Shown here: in pieces, positions 1-5,178 of the stretch
How the letters are laid out: each line of letters begins with the position of its first letter
Position numbering within the stretch: position 1 is the stretch's first letter
From: Candidatus Woesebacteria bacterium RIFCSPHIGHO2_01_FULL_44_10
Lineage (GTDB): Bacteria > Patescibacteriota > Microgenomatia > UBA8517
Reading direction: 5' to 3'
NCBI GenBank assembly: GCA_001792465.1
Contig: MGGO01000011.1
Span: 1-7,835 of the forward strand
Length of the DNA stretch: 7,835 nucleotides
Notes under the pieces: model-generated
The model's input: the letters and a program-made list of their open reading frames with translations, nothing else
The model's database searches: none
What the model was told of the DNA's origin: nothing
Translations under genes and position numbers: made by a program

Positions 1-327
1 ATTCTGGAGCTTGCTAACGGTCCGACCACTCCCGAAGCGGAAGACTTTTTGATAAAAAAGGGTGTTGATGTTTTGCCAGATGTCTTGGTTAACGCGGGAG
101 GCGTTACGGTGAGTTACTTTGAATGGGTCCAAAATCTACACGGCTATAAGTGGGAAGCAGAAAGGGTTAACCACGAACTCAGGAAAAAGATGGGGGATGC
201 TTTTGAGCAAGTATGGGCAGTGCATTTAGCAAAGAAGCTGTCTTTTAGGAAGTCGGCTTACTATCTGGCCGTCAAAAAAATTGTCGAGGCGATGATTTTG
301 CGCGGTAGAGTTTGGCCAAAAATTTGA
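1..327 (+). CDS. Glutamate dehydrogenase, C-terminal fragment (5' end outside window)
   Basis: The reading frame is open from base 1 and ends at TGA 325-327, giving the last 108 residues of a Glu/Leu/Phe/Val dehydrogenase. These enzymes interconvert glutamate and 2-oxoglutarate plus ammonia with NAD(P)(H) in the cytoplasm. The fragment starts in the nucleotide-binding domain with E-L-A-N-G-P-T-T-P-E-A. It continues with the family motif D-V-L-V-N-A-G-G-V-T-V-S-Y-F-E-W-V-Q-N and closes with the usual C-terminal helix (A-V-K-K-I-V-E-A-M-I-L-R-G). All three blocks match the expected order and spacing, and the end is at the usual place, so it is cut only by the window edge. The family call is firm. 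Glutamate rather than another amino acid as substrate, and the coenzyme, are inferred, because the substrate-binding half is not visible. No terminator hairpin follows the stop, and the next promoter begins inside the stop codon. Confidence 0.93.
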   Translation: MLELANGPTTPEAEDFLIKKGVDVLPDVLVNAGGVTVSYFEWVQNLHGYKWEAERVNHELRKKMGDAFEQVWAVHLAKKLSFRKSAYYLAVKKIVEAMILRGRVWPKI

Positions 328-352
328 CAAGTTGATTTTAGCTGTTTATACT
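324..352 (+). promoter_or_regulatory. Sigma70-type promoter for the LytR_C gene
   Basis: TTGACA at 324-329 is a perfect -35 box, followed by a 17-bp spacer and TATACT at 347-352 (5 of 6 to consensus). Transcription would start near 359-360, leaving only about 3-4 bases before the ATG at 363, so the mRNA would be almost leaderless. The -35 box overlaps the TGA stop of the upstream dehydrogenase gene. Confidence 0.75.
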
Positions 353-362
353 GGCGGCCAGA

Positions 363-1022
363 ATGGAAGAAGGACAGGAAACGGGTCAAGAAGTGCAATC
401 AAATTTTACCAACCCCCCCACACCTCCCGGTGTGACAAGAAAGAAAAAAGGTAAAACAGGGATATTGGTTATTGGCATTTTCCTTCTGCTTATAGCAGTT
501 GGGGTTGGCATTTACTTCATAGGAAAATCAAGACAGGAGCCGGAGGCAACGCCCACACCGACGCCCTTTATCAGGGGAGCGGAAACAGTAAGTACACCCG
601 AATCCACCTCAACGCCAGAACCTGTGGCTAAGGAGAAAGTTTCCATTGAAGTTTTAAACGGCACAGGTATCGCCGGCGAAGCGGGATTTTTACAGGGTAA
701 GTTAAAAACTTTGGGCTATTCAAAAATTGAGGCTGGTAATGCCAGCAACCAGGACAATGAAGCCACGAGTGTGGTTTTCTCGGACAAGTTGCCGGACAGT
801 ATAGTCGAGGAAATAACCAAGCTTCTGGAGGATACTTACAAAACTGTCAAAACAAGAACATCCAGCTCCGGGAGTGTTGACGTTTCAATTACGACCGGAA
901 TGCGCAAAGGTGCCACACCCAAGCCCAGTATCACAGCTACCCCTACACCCACGCCAAAGGCAACATCGACAGCATCGCCTACACCAACCTTGTCGCCTTC
1001 ACCCAGCCCGACAGGAAATTGA
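363..1022 (+). CDS. Membrane-anchored protein with free-standing LytR C-terminal domain
   Basis: This 219-residue protein has a short polar N-terminus, a basic stop (R26-K31), one membrane segment (about 33-54), a Thr/Pro/Glu-rich linker (about 59-90), a compact domain (about 91-178) and a Thr/Ser/Pro-rich tail (184-219). The domain opens with V-S-I-E-V-L-N-G-T-G-I-A-G and runs through L-K-T-L-G-Y and A-T-S-V-V-F-S. This is the pattern of the LytR_C domain, found at the C-terminus of many LytR-CpsA-Psr proteins that attach glycopolymers to the cell wall. The catalytic LCP domain is absent, so the protein cannot be called a transferase; a role in envelope binding or scaffolding is a guess. Topology (N-terminus in, domain outside) follows from the charge pattern. 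The ATG at 363 sits just after a strong promoter and has no Shine-Dalgarno sequence. The low-complexity ends resemble flexible or glycosylatable spacers. Confidence 0.85.
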   Translation: MEEGQETGQEVQSNFTNPPTPPGVTRKKKGKTGILVIGIFLLLIAVGVGIYFIGKSRQEPEATPTPTPFIRGAETVSTPESTSTPEPVAKEKVSIEVLNGTGIAGEAGFLQGKLKTLGYSKIEAGNASNQDNEATSVVFSDKLPDSIVEEITKLLEDTYKTVKTRTSSSGSVDVSITTGMRKGATPKPSITATPTPTPKATSTASPTPTLSPSPSPTGN

Positions 1023-1053
1023 CACACTTATTATAACTTTGTAGACTTATATT
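1019..1053 (+). promoter_or_regulatory. Sigma70-type promoter for the coiled-coil protein gene
   Basis: A perfect TTGACA at 1019-1024 is followed by a 17-bp spacer and TAGACT at 1042-1047 (4 of 6 to consensus). A second candidate -10, TATATT at 1048-1053 (5 of 6), lies at a less favourable 23-bp spacing. Either puts the transcript start within about 5 bases of the ATG at 1059, so little or no leader is expected. The -35 box contains the TGA stop of the LytR_C gene. Confidence 0.6.
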
Positions 1054-1058
1054 ATTAT

Positions 1059-1766
1059 ATGGAAAGCCTGGCTTCTCTTTTTGTAACTCTGATAGTTGCG
1101 GTCAACGCTTTTGCCCCAGCTGCTAATCTTCCTAACAAACTAGGTGTTGATACCAGCGTACGAGCCGCGGTTTTGGCTGATGAAGATGAATTACTTCCCC
1201 AGGAGGCCCTCAACCGAATTCAGGAAGCGGAGAGATTAAGGCAAGAGGCGGGGCAAAACTTGCAAGAACGGCGTGAGACCGCGCTTGAGAATTCCCTGCA
1301 AAACCGAGAAGAATTTCAAGCAAGACTCCAGGGATTAAGAGACGAGAAAAAAAGGAAGGTACTGGAGAATCTTGATAGACGCATGACCAGCGTTTTCTCC
1401 AAGTGGGTTAGTCATTGGAGCGATATTCTCTCCCGGTTAATTAAAATCCTGGCCAAGCTTGAAGTCAGAGCCGAGAGGGCAGCCGAGTCTGGACTTGACA
1501 CGACGGCGGTAGATGAGGCAATAGCAAATGCCGAAGCCACAATTGCTGATGCCCAGGCAGCTCTTGATGGTTTGGCCGATAATGACTATGTCTTTGAAAT
1601 TGGTGACGAAAACAACTTAGGGCAGGATGTTAAGGCATTTTTGGCTCAGTTTAAGGAAGATATGAGCCAAGTTAGAGATTTGGTCAAACAGGCAAGAGAT
1701 GAGGTTCACACAGCTTTCCAAGAGCTAAGAAACCTAATCAGTCAAAATGAAAATGAAGAAGAATAG
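1059..1766 (+). CDS. Exported coiled-coil protein, function unknown
   Basis: The protein has 235 residues. Residues about 4-19 form a hydrophobic stretch ending A-F-A-P-A-A, which looks like a signal peptide or a membrane anchor. It is odd in having no Lys/Arg before the hydrophobic part. The rest is almost wholly helical and charged, with long heptad-like stretches at about 47-145 and 190-230. Residues 94-110 (R-D-E-K-K-R-K-V-L-E-N-L-D-R-R-M) are strongly basic, and an Ala-rich helical segment runs from 150 to 172. From memory, similar secreted helical proteins followed by a small membrane protein occur in Microgenomates genomes, without assigned function. The ATG at 1059 is the only start codon between the preceding in-frame TGA (1020-1022) and the hydrophobic segment. 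The 3' end overlaps the next gene by 20 bases, so the two are probably translated together. Confidence 0.75.
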   Translation: MESLASLFVTLIVAVNAFAPAANLPNKLGVDTSVRAAVLADEDELLPQEALNRIQEAERLRQEAGQNLQERRETALENSLQNREEFQARLQGLRDEKKRKVLENLDRRMTSVFSKWVSHWSDILSRLIKILAKLEVRAERAAESGLDTTAVDEAIANAEATIADAQAALDGLADNDYVFEIGDENNLGQDVKAFLAQFKEDMSQVRDLVKQARDEVHTAFQELRNLISQNENEEE

Positions 1767-2037
1767 TGGCTTTGCCCCGGTGTTAATGCTTATTTTGCTT
1801 GGGTCTTTGATTGTTCTGGCCGGAGCAGGTTCATATTACTTGCTTAAAAGTGCAGGGAAGGCGCCTGGTGGTTTTAGGCTGCCTTTTCCTACGGCCAGCA
1901 CTGTTCCGACCGGTACACCTGAGCCTATTTCAAATTCTACCGATTTGGATATAATTGAAGCCGAAATCAACCAAACTCAGGTTGGCTCTCCCGACTCGGA
2001 CCTTAAGAATCTCGATTCTTCTGCAGCTTCGTTGTAA
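1747..2037 (+). CDS. Small single-pass membrane protein, function unknown
   Basis: This 96-residue protein starts inside the 3' end of the coiled-coil gene, in another frame. ATG codons at 1747 and 1753 are both possible starts, and neither has a Shine-Dalgarno sequence, so translation is probably coupled to the upstream gene. It has a basic N-terminus (M-K-M-K-K-N), a membrane segment at about 8-33 (G-F-A-P-V-L-M-L-I-L-L-G), a Pro/Thr-rich linker (about 40-62) and a short acidic C-terminal helix (about 65-96) with alternating D-L-D, E-A-E-I-N, D-S-D-L and N-L-D. The N-terminus faintly recalls type IV prepilins, but the conserved Glu5 is missing. The acidic tail would lie outside the membrane and could pair with the basic region of the neighbouring helical protein; this is inference. 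No enzyme motif is visible. Confidence 0.7.
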   Translation: MKMKKNSGFAPVLMLILLGSLIVLAGAGSYYLLKSAGKAPGGFRLPFPTASTVPTGTPEPISNSTDLDIIEAEINQTQVGSPDSDLKNLDSSAASL

Positions 2038-2046
2038 ACTATTCTT

Positions 2047-2499
2047 ATGAACCCATTGCCTTTGCAGAACCTGCATTATGATATTGGTGGTTTGTCCTTT
2101 GAGCCAACTTACTTGCAGGCCGCGGCCATTGTTGGTTTGCTTTTTGTCTTGGTTCTTACTCTTGCCCGTCTGCGCCGCCTTTTCATGAATTGGTCGCTTT
2201 CCGGCTGGTATGCCTGGATGGCCATTGGCTTTGTTTTAACCGTGGTTCTCGAAGGCTTTCTTCTGGTTGGGGGCCGGACAATTTTGACCGAGCTTTTGGG
2301 GTGGGAGAATGCCCCCAAGCCCGTCCAAATTGCACTCGAGTCGGGCCGGGAAAAGTTGGTCAACGTTCTGGGCGTCACTGAGGAAATTCCCTCTTCCCTG
2401 GCTAACGAGCCACCCACGGCCGAATTAGTCCTGCAAATGTTTGAGTCTCTTGATGCCTCCGATGCCGCCTCCGTTACCTCGCAGATTTGCTCTCCGTAG
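2047..2499 (+). CDS. Two-pass membrane protein, function unknown
   Basis: This 150-residue protein begins 9 bases after the previous stop. Two membrane segments are clear: about 22-45 (A-A-I-V-G-L-L-F-V-L-V-L-T-L) and about 54-76 (W-Y-A-W-M-A-I-G-F-V-L-T-V-V-L-E-G-F). The basic loop R-L-R-R between them puts the loop in the cytoplasm and both termini outside. The C-terminal 74 residues are soluble and mildly acidic, with helix-forming stretches at about 93-112 and 123-138. I recognise no family. The position suggests co-transcription with the two genes before it. A weak -10-like TAAACT at 2035-2040 lies at the right distance for a leaderless start but lacks a convincing -35. The last 26 bases overlap the 3' end of the opposite-strand gene. 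Confidence 0.65.
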   Translation: MNPLPLQNLHYDIGGLSFEPTYLQAAAIVGLLFVLVLTLARLRRLFMNWSLSGWYAWMAIGFVLTVVLEGFLLVGGRTILTELLGWENAPKPVQIALESGREKLVNVLGVTEEIPSSLANEPPTAELVLQMFESLDASDAASVTSQICSP

Positions 2500-2797
2500 G
2501 GTCATCATCATAAATGTCATCTATTCTGGGAGCTTTTCCCCGATACACCCATTGATCCCCCTCTTTTATTATCCAGCCAGAGAGTTTTACAAATTGTGGG
2601 TTAGAGAAAGCCAACTCATTTTTGAGAGGTCCCGAAATTTCAACATGTTTACATACCCCCCGTTCGGCACGAGTGTTTTGTGTACGAATGGCCTCCTCTT
2701 CTGAATAGAAATAACCACAAGTGTTATCATGCCGGTCTCTTATATTGCACATTCGGCACATTTTTTTGGCTTCTTCTGAAAGCTGTTCTTTGCCCAT
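2474..2797 (-). CDS. Small four-cysteine protein, possible metal-binding, function unknown
   Basis: This 107-residue protein is encoded immediately after the Nudix gene: that gene's TAA is followed directly by this ATG. It has no Shine-Dalgarno sequence, so coupled translation is likely. Four cysteines are at 14, 17, 27 and 49 (C-x2-C-x9-C-x21-C), with histidines at 23 and 51 in H-D-N-T-C and C-K-H-V. The spacing is compatible with a zinc site or, less likely, an iron-sulfur cluster, but matches no family I know. The C-terminal half (about 60-107) has an aromatic strand-like part (K-L-S-G-W-I-I-K-E-G-D-Q-W-V-Y) and a very acidic stretch (I-D-D-I-Y-D-D-D). There is no signal peptide or membrane segment, so it should be cytoplasmic. 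Its tail overlaps the convergent membrane-protein gene by 26 bases. Confidence 0.65.
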   Translation of the reverse strand: MGKEQLSEEAKKMCRMCNIRDRHDNTCGYFYSEEEAIRTQNTRAERGVCKHVEISGPLKNELAFSNPQFVKLSGWIIKEGDQWVYRGKAPRIDDIYDDDPTESKSAR

Positions 2798-3508
2798 TTA
2801 AAATTTTTCGCTTTGGTGGTCGATTTCTTGCAGGGCGATATGACCGTCAAAATTCTGTATCTCTTTGACTTGTTGTTCAAAAGCTCCCCAGCTTTCAAAG
2901 TGGTTAGTAACGTACCTTTTTAAATCCTTTTCACCGACCCATTCAAATTTACCTTCATTATTGGCCTTTAACTTTCCTTTGGGATTTTTAACAAGACAAA
3001 GAAACATGAATTTATCTTCCAGAAGCTCTTTGTAATTTTTGTTATATACAAGATAATGTTTGATCATTATGATTTGTGGTTCTCCTGTCAGGCCTGTTTC
3101 TTCTTTGAGCTCGCGTTTGGCAGCGTCGATGATTTTTTCTCCGTATCGTACTTTCCCAGACAAAAATCCTTGGCAGCCGTAAAAAGGCTGTTTCAGGCGA
3201 GTGTAAATAAGGTACTGTGCTTGGTCGTTTTTTTGCCTGGAGCAGCAAACCCAAGCGGAAACTTTAGATTGCAAGGCAATTTTTGTCTTGTCCGTGTCCA
3301 TCCGGTTAGCATATTCTTTACCCTTGCTGGTTAGGGAATAATGTCTGGGCCCTTTTTGGATATAGTCAAATTCGATTAGTTGGTCTAGATGGAAAGTAAA
3401 TTGATTGTTTTCCATTTCTGGATCTGGTTTCATGTCGGTGAAGCGCAGTTTGTCAGCAAAAAGAAGTTTCTTGAGAATTTCAAGTTGGATTTCGTGGAGC
3501 TGTCTCAT
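2798..3508 (-). CDS. Winged-helix/Nudix hydrolase fusion protein
   Basis: The 236-residue protein has two parts. Residues about 1-70 look like a winged helix-turn-helix: helices H-E-I-Q-L-E-I-L-K-K-L-L and F-T-F-H-L-D-Q-L-I-E, then a wing ending Y-S-L-T-S-K-G-K-E-Y. Residues about 80-215 form a Nudix domain, with a perfect Nudix box at 118-140: G118, E124, then R132-E133-L134-K135-E136-E137-T138-G139-L140. Nudix enzymes cleave nucleoside diphosphate-X compounds using Mg2+ held by the box glutamates. The substrate cannot be read from the sequence; NTP clean-up, NDP-sugars and NAD-related compounds are all possible. The domain order is the reverse of NrtR regulators, which carry Nudix first. 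It may be a ligand-sensing regulator or simply an enzyme with a DNA- or protein-binding module. It is the first gene of a two-gene unit and diverges from prfB. Confidence 0.88.
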   Translation of the reverse strand: MRQLHEIQLEILKKLLFADKLRFTDMKPDPEMENNQFTFHLDQLIEFDYIQKGPRHYSLTSKGKEYANRMDTDKTKIALQSKVSAWVCCSRQKNDQAQYLIYTRLKQPFYGCQGFLSGKVRYGEKIIDAAKRELKEETGLTGEPQIIMIKHYLVYNKNYKELLEDKFMFLCLVKNPKGKLKANNEGKFEWVGEKDLKRYVTNHFESWGAFEQQVKEIQNFDGHIALQEIDHQSEKF

Positions 3509-3516
3509 TAAAAATT

Positions 3517-3544
3517 ATCATAACGGCTTTGGGGGTAAAAACAA
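3517..3544 (-). promoter_or_regulatory. Promoter for the Nudix gene
   Basis: Read on the minus strand, TTGTTT (3544-3539) is followed by a 16-bp spacer and TATGAT (3522-3517, 5 of 6 to the -10 consensus). Only 8 bases separate the -10 box from the ATG at 3508, so the transcript would start at or within about 2 bases of the start codon. Confidence 0.5.
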
Positions 3545-3558
3545 GTCTAGCCGACTTG
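3542..3558. repeat. Inverted repeat between divergent promoters, possible operator
   Basis: CAAGTC at 3542-3547 and GACTTG at 3553-3558 are perfect 6-bp inverted arms around the 5-bp spacer TAGCC. The left arm overlaps the -35 box of the Nudix promoter, and the right arm lies about 25 bp upstream of the prfB -10 box. The position would suit a repressor site, and the winged-helix Nudix protein encoded next door is an obvious candidate binder. A 6-bp repeat can easily arise by chance. Confidence 0.3.
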
Positions 3559-3582
3559 ACTCTTCGAATTTAACAGCGTAGC

Positions 3583-3591
3583 TGGTAAAAT
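3583..3591 (+). promoter_or_regulatory. Extended -10 promoter for prfB, predicted leaderless
   Basis: TGG plus TAAAAT at 3583-3591 matches the extended -10 pattern TGnTATAAT with one mismatch. Six bases follow before the ATG at 3598, so transcription starting 7 bases after the -10 box would begin exactly at the start codon. The -35 region is weak: TTCGAA at 3563-3568 has the right spacing and TTGACT at 3556-3561 is too far away, as expected for an extended -10 promoter. Confidence 0.6.
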
Positions 3592-3597
3592 AAGCTC

Positions 3598-4647
3598 ATG
3601 AGTGATGTCAAGATAAAAATTGACGAAGTAATTGAAGAATTTGACACCATAGTTAAAAGTCTTAATCTGGCCGCAAAAGAGGAGGAAACCAAAAAGCTTG
3701 AAGCGGCTTCTACTGACCCTGACTTTTGGAATGACCAGGCAGCGGCGCGGGAGACAATGCAAAAGTTGGGGGACATTAAGAAAGAAATTGAAGAGATTGA
3801 GGGTATTGCGGAGGAAATAGAAATCGTAAAGGAACTTGACGATCAAGCAGAGGTGGATAAGCTGGCAAAAAGACTTGCCAAACTGAAATTAAAAACATAT
3901 TTGTCCGGTAAATATGACATTAAAAACGCCATCGTTGCTATTCACGCCGGCCAGGGCGGTACCGAGGCTATGGATTGGGTTAGCATGTTGCTGCGGATGT
4001 ACATGCGCTTTTGTGAGCGCAAAGGTTGGGAGATGGAAGTAGTTGATCAAACCGCCGGGGAAGAAGCGGGGATAAAAAGCATCACTTTTAGAGTCGTTGG
4101 TGCTTACGTTTATGGGTATCTGAAAGGCGAGGCCGGGACGCACCGGTTGGTAAGGCAATCCCCATTTAATGCCGATAAACTGCGCCAAACTTCTTTTGCC
4201 TTGGTTGAAGTTTTACCCGAGTTTGAAGAGGTTGACCTGCCCGACATTGAAATAAAAGAAGATGACCTGGAGTGGGATTTTTTTCGAGCCAGTGGCCAAG
4301 GGGGCCAAAATGTCCAGAAAGTTTCCAGCGCAGTGCGCTTGAGACACAAACCTACCGGTTTGGTTGTGACGGCTCAAACTGAGCGTTATCAGGAACAAAA
4401 TAGAAAATATGCCCTGAATTTACTGCGGGCTAAACTTTGGGCTAGACATCAGGAGGAGCAACGGAAAGAAAAGGAAAAAGTTTCAGGGGAGTATACCCCT
4501 GCAACCTGGGGGACCCAAATCCGCTCCTACGTTCTCCACCCTTACAAAATGGTCAAAGATTTGCGAACTGCTGTTGAAACTAGCAATCCCGATGCGGTCC
4601 TCGACGGTGATTTGGATGAGTTTGTTGAGGCAGAGTTGAAATTGTAG
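3598..4647 (+). CDS. prfB: Peptide chain release factor 2
   Basis: RF2 reads UGA and UAA stop codons on the ribosome and triggers release of the finished protein. The 349 residues cover the whole family: an N-terminal helical domain (about 1-100, with D-P-D-F-W-N-D at 40-46), the H-A-G-Q-G-G-T-E-A-M-D-W block (116-127), the RF2-type codon-recognition tripeptide S-P-F at 188-190, and the catalytic G-G-Q at 235-237 within R-A-S-G-Q-G-G-Q-N-V. S-P-F in place of P-x-T separates it from RF1. The C-terminus (I-R-S-Y-V-L-H-P-Y, then V-L-D-G-D-L-D-E-F) is typical. The start is fixed by an in-frame TAA at 3586-3588, inside the -10 box. There is no in-frame TGA near codon 26, so the programmed +1 frameshift that controls RF2 in E. 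coli and many other bacteria is absent. The likely promoter is just upstream. Confidence 0.97.
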   Translation: MSDVKIKIDEVIEEFDTIVKSLNLAAKEEETKKLEAASTDPDFWNDQAAARETMQKLGDIKKEIEEIEGIAEEIEIVKELDDQAEVDKLAKRLAKLKLKTYLSGKYDIKNAIVAIHAGQGGTEAMDWVSMLLRMYMRFCERKGWEMEVVDQTAGEEAGIKSITFRVVGAYVYGYLKGEAGTHRLVRQSPFNADKLRQTSFALVEVLPEFEEVDLPDIEIKEDDLEWDFFRASGQGGQNVQKVSSAVRLRHKPTGLVVTAQTERYQEQNRKYALNLLRAKLWARHQEEQRKEKEKVSGEYTPATWGTQIRSYVLHPYKMVKDLRTAVETSNPDAVLDGDLDEFVEAELKL

Positions 4648-4651
4648 CTAC

Positions 4652-4681
4652 TTGTTTATTGTTATAAATCTCTGCTATATT
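4652..4681 (+). promoter_or_regulatory. Extended -10 promoter for the ftsEX unit
   Basis: TGC plus TATATT at 4673-4681 is an extended -10 box, with the hexamer 5 of 6 to consensus. TTGTTT at 4652-4657 gives a weak -35 at an 18-bp spacing. The -10 box ends 8 bases before the ATG at 4690, predicting a leader of about 0-2 bases. It lies in the 42-bp gap after prfB and probably serves all four downstream genes, which are joined by gaps of 5 bases or less. Confidence 0.55.
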
Positions 4682-4689
4682 TATTTTGT

Positions 4690-5178
4690 ATGCAGGAGAG
4701 TGGACAAACACAAAACCAAGCAGGAGTGGTTTCCGTGGTTAAGCCTATCCTCAATAAATTTCCGATTAAAAAGCATGATACCCGAAGTACGGTTATCATG
4801 TCGGTGGTAGCACTTCTGGTCGTCGGTGCGGGCTTAATTACTGGTTGGGTATTGTCCGGTAACAGCCTGGCTGGCATTGGCGGCAAGGGTGAGAAAGCTG
4901 CCCCGGGAGCAAAGCAAACCGAAACCGAGGCAGGTCTTGAAGACGAAGCGACTTTCCGGGATTCGGCTGAGGGGAAGCTTGTTGCCGGCGGGATTGATGG
5001 AGAAGGAACACACCGTCTTGAACGCGAAGGTGGGGAGACTCATTGGGTCTATCTGACCTCCACGGTCATTGATCTGACCTCCTTTGAAGGCAAGACGGTT
5101 AAAGTCTGGGGAGAAACAATTTCTGCCCGTAAGGCAAGCTGGCTAATGGACGTTGGTAAAGTAAAAGTGGTGCAGTGA
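4690..5178 (+). CDS. Single-pass membrane protein with small C-terminal domain, upstream of ftsE
   Basis: The protein has 162 residues. A polar N-terminus of about 33 residues with basic K-K-H-D-T-R precedes one membrane segment (about 34-56, V-I-M-S-V-V-A-L-L-V-V-G-A-G). Then come a Gly/Glu-rich linker (about 57-85) and a small domain at about 88-162. That domain contains G-K-L-V-A-G-G, G-E-G-T-H-R-L-E-R, V-Y-L-T-S-T-V-I-D-L and V-K-V-W-G-E-T, and ends A-S-W-L-M-D-V-G-K-V-K-V. The alternating beta pattern with G-K-T-V-K-V-W-G suggests a small barrel such as an OB fold, but this is a guess. From memory, similar proteins occur near ftsE in Microgenomates. The domain should face outside. Its TGA stop overlaps the GTG start of ftsE by 4 bases, so the two are translationally coupled and this protein may be an accessory of FtsEX. 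Confidence 0.72.
   Translation: MQESGQTQNQAGVVSVVKPILNKFPIKKHDTRSTVIMSVVALLVVGAGLITGWVLSGNSLAGIGGKGEKAAPGAKQTETEAGLEDEATFRDSAEGKLVAGGIDGEGTHRLEREGGETHWVYLTSTVIDLTSFEGKTVKVWGETISARKASWLMDVGKVKVVQ

Noticed and set aside
890..1020. DNA tandem repeat or recombination site in the C-rich tract
   Set aside because: The periodicity comes from Thr-Pro codons and is not an exact repeat unit.
325..1022. Recoding of TGA to an amino acid
   Set aside because: TGA falls at the expected C-terminal end of the dehydrogenase and RF2 is encoded nearby, so the standard bacterial code holds.
836..1027. Minus-strand open frame of 63 codons rich in Gly and Val
   Set aside because: It is the complement of the Thr/Pro repeat codons of the LytR_C protein. 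Low complexity, not a gene.
1747..1850. Type IV prepilin N-terminus in the small membrane protein
   Set aside because: G-F followed by a hydrophobic run is suggestive, but the conserved Glu5 is missing and a proline sits in its place region. A plain membrane anchor fits better.
2035..2040. -10 box TAAACT before the two-pass membrane protein gene
   Set aside because: No -35 at a proper distance, and the gene is only 9 bases after the previous one, so read-through explains its expression. Not listed as a promoter.
2441..2704. Plus-strand open frame of 87 codons
   Set aside because: It lies mostly antisense to the four-cysteine gene, which fits the Nudix unit exactly at its start. No protein-like features.
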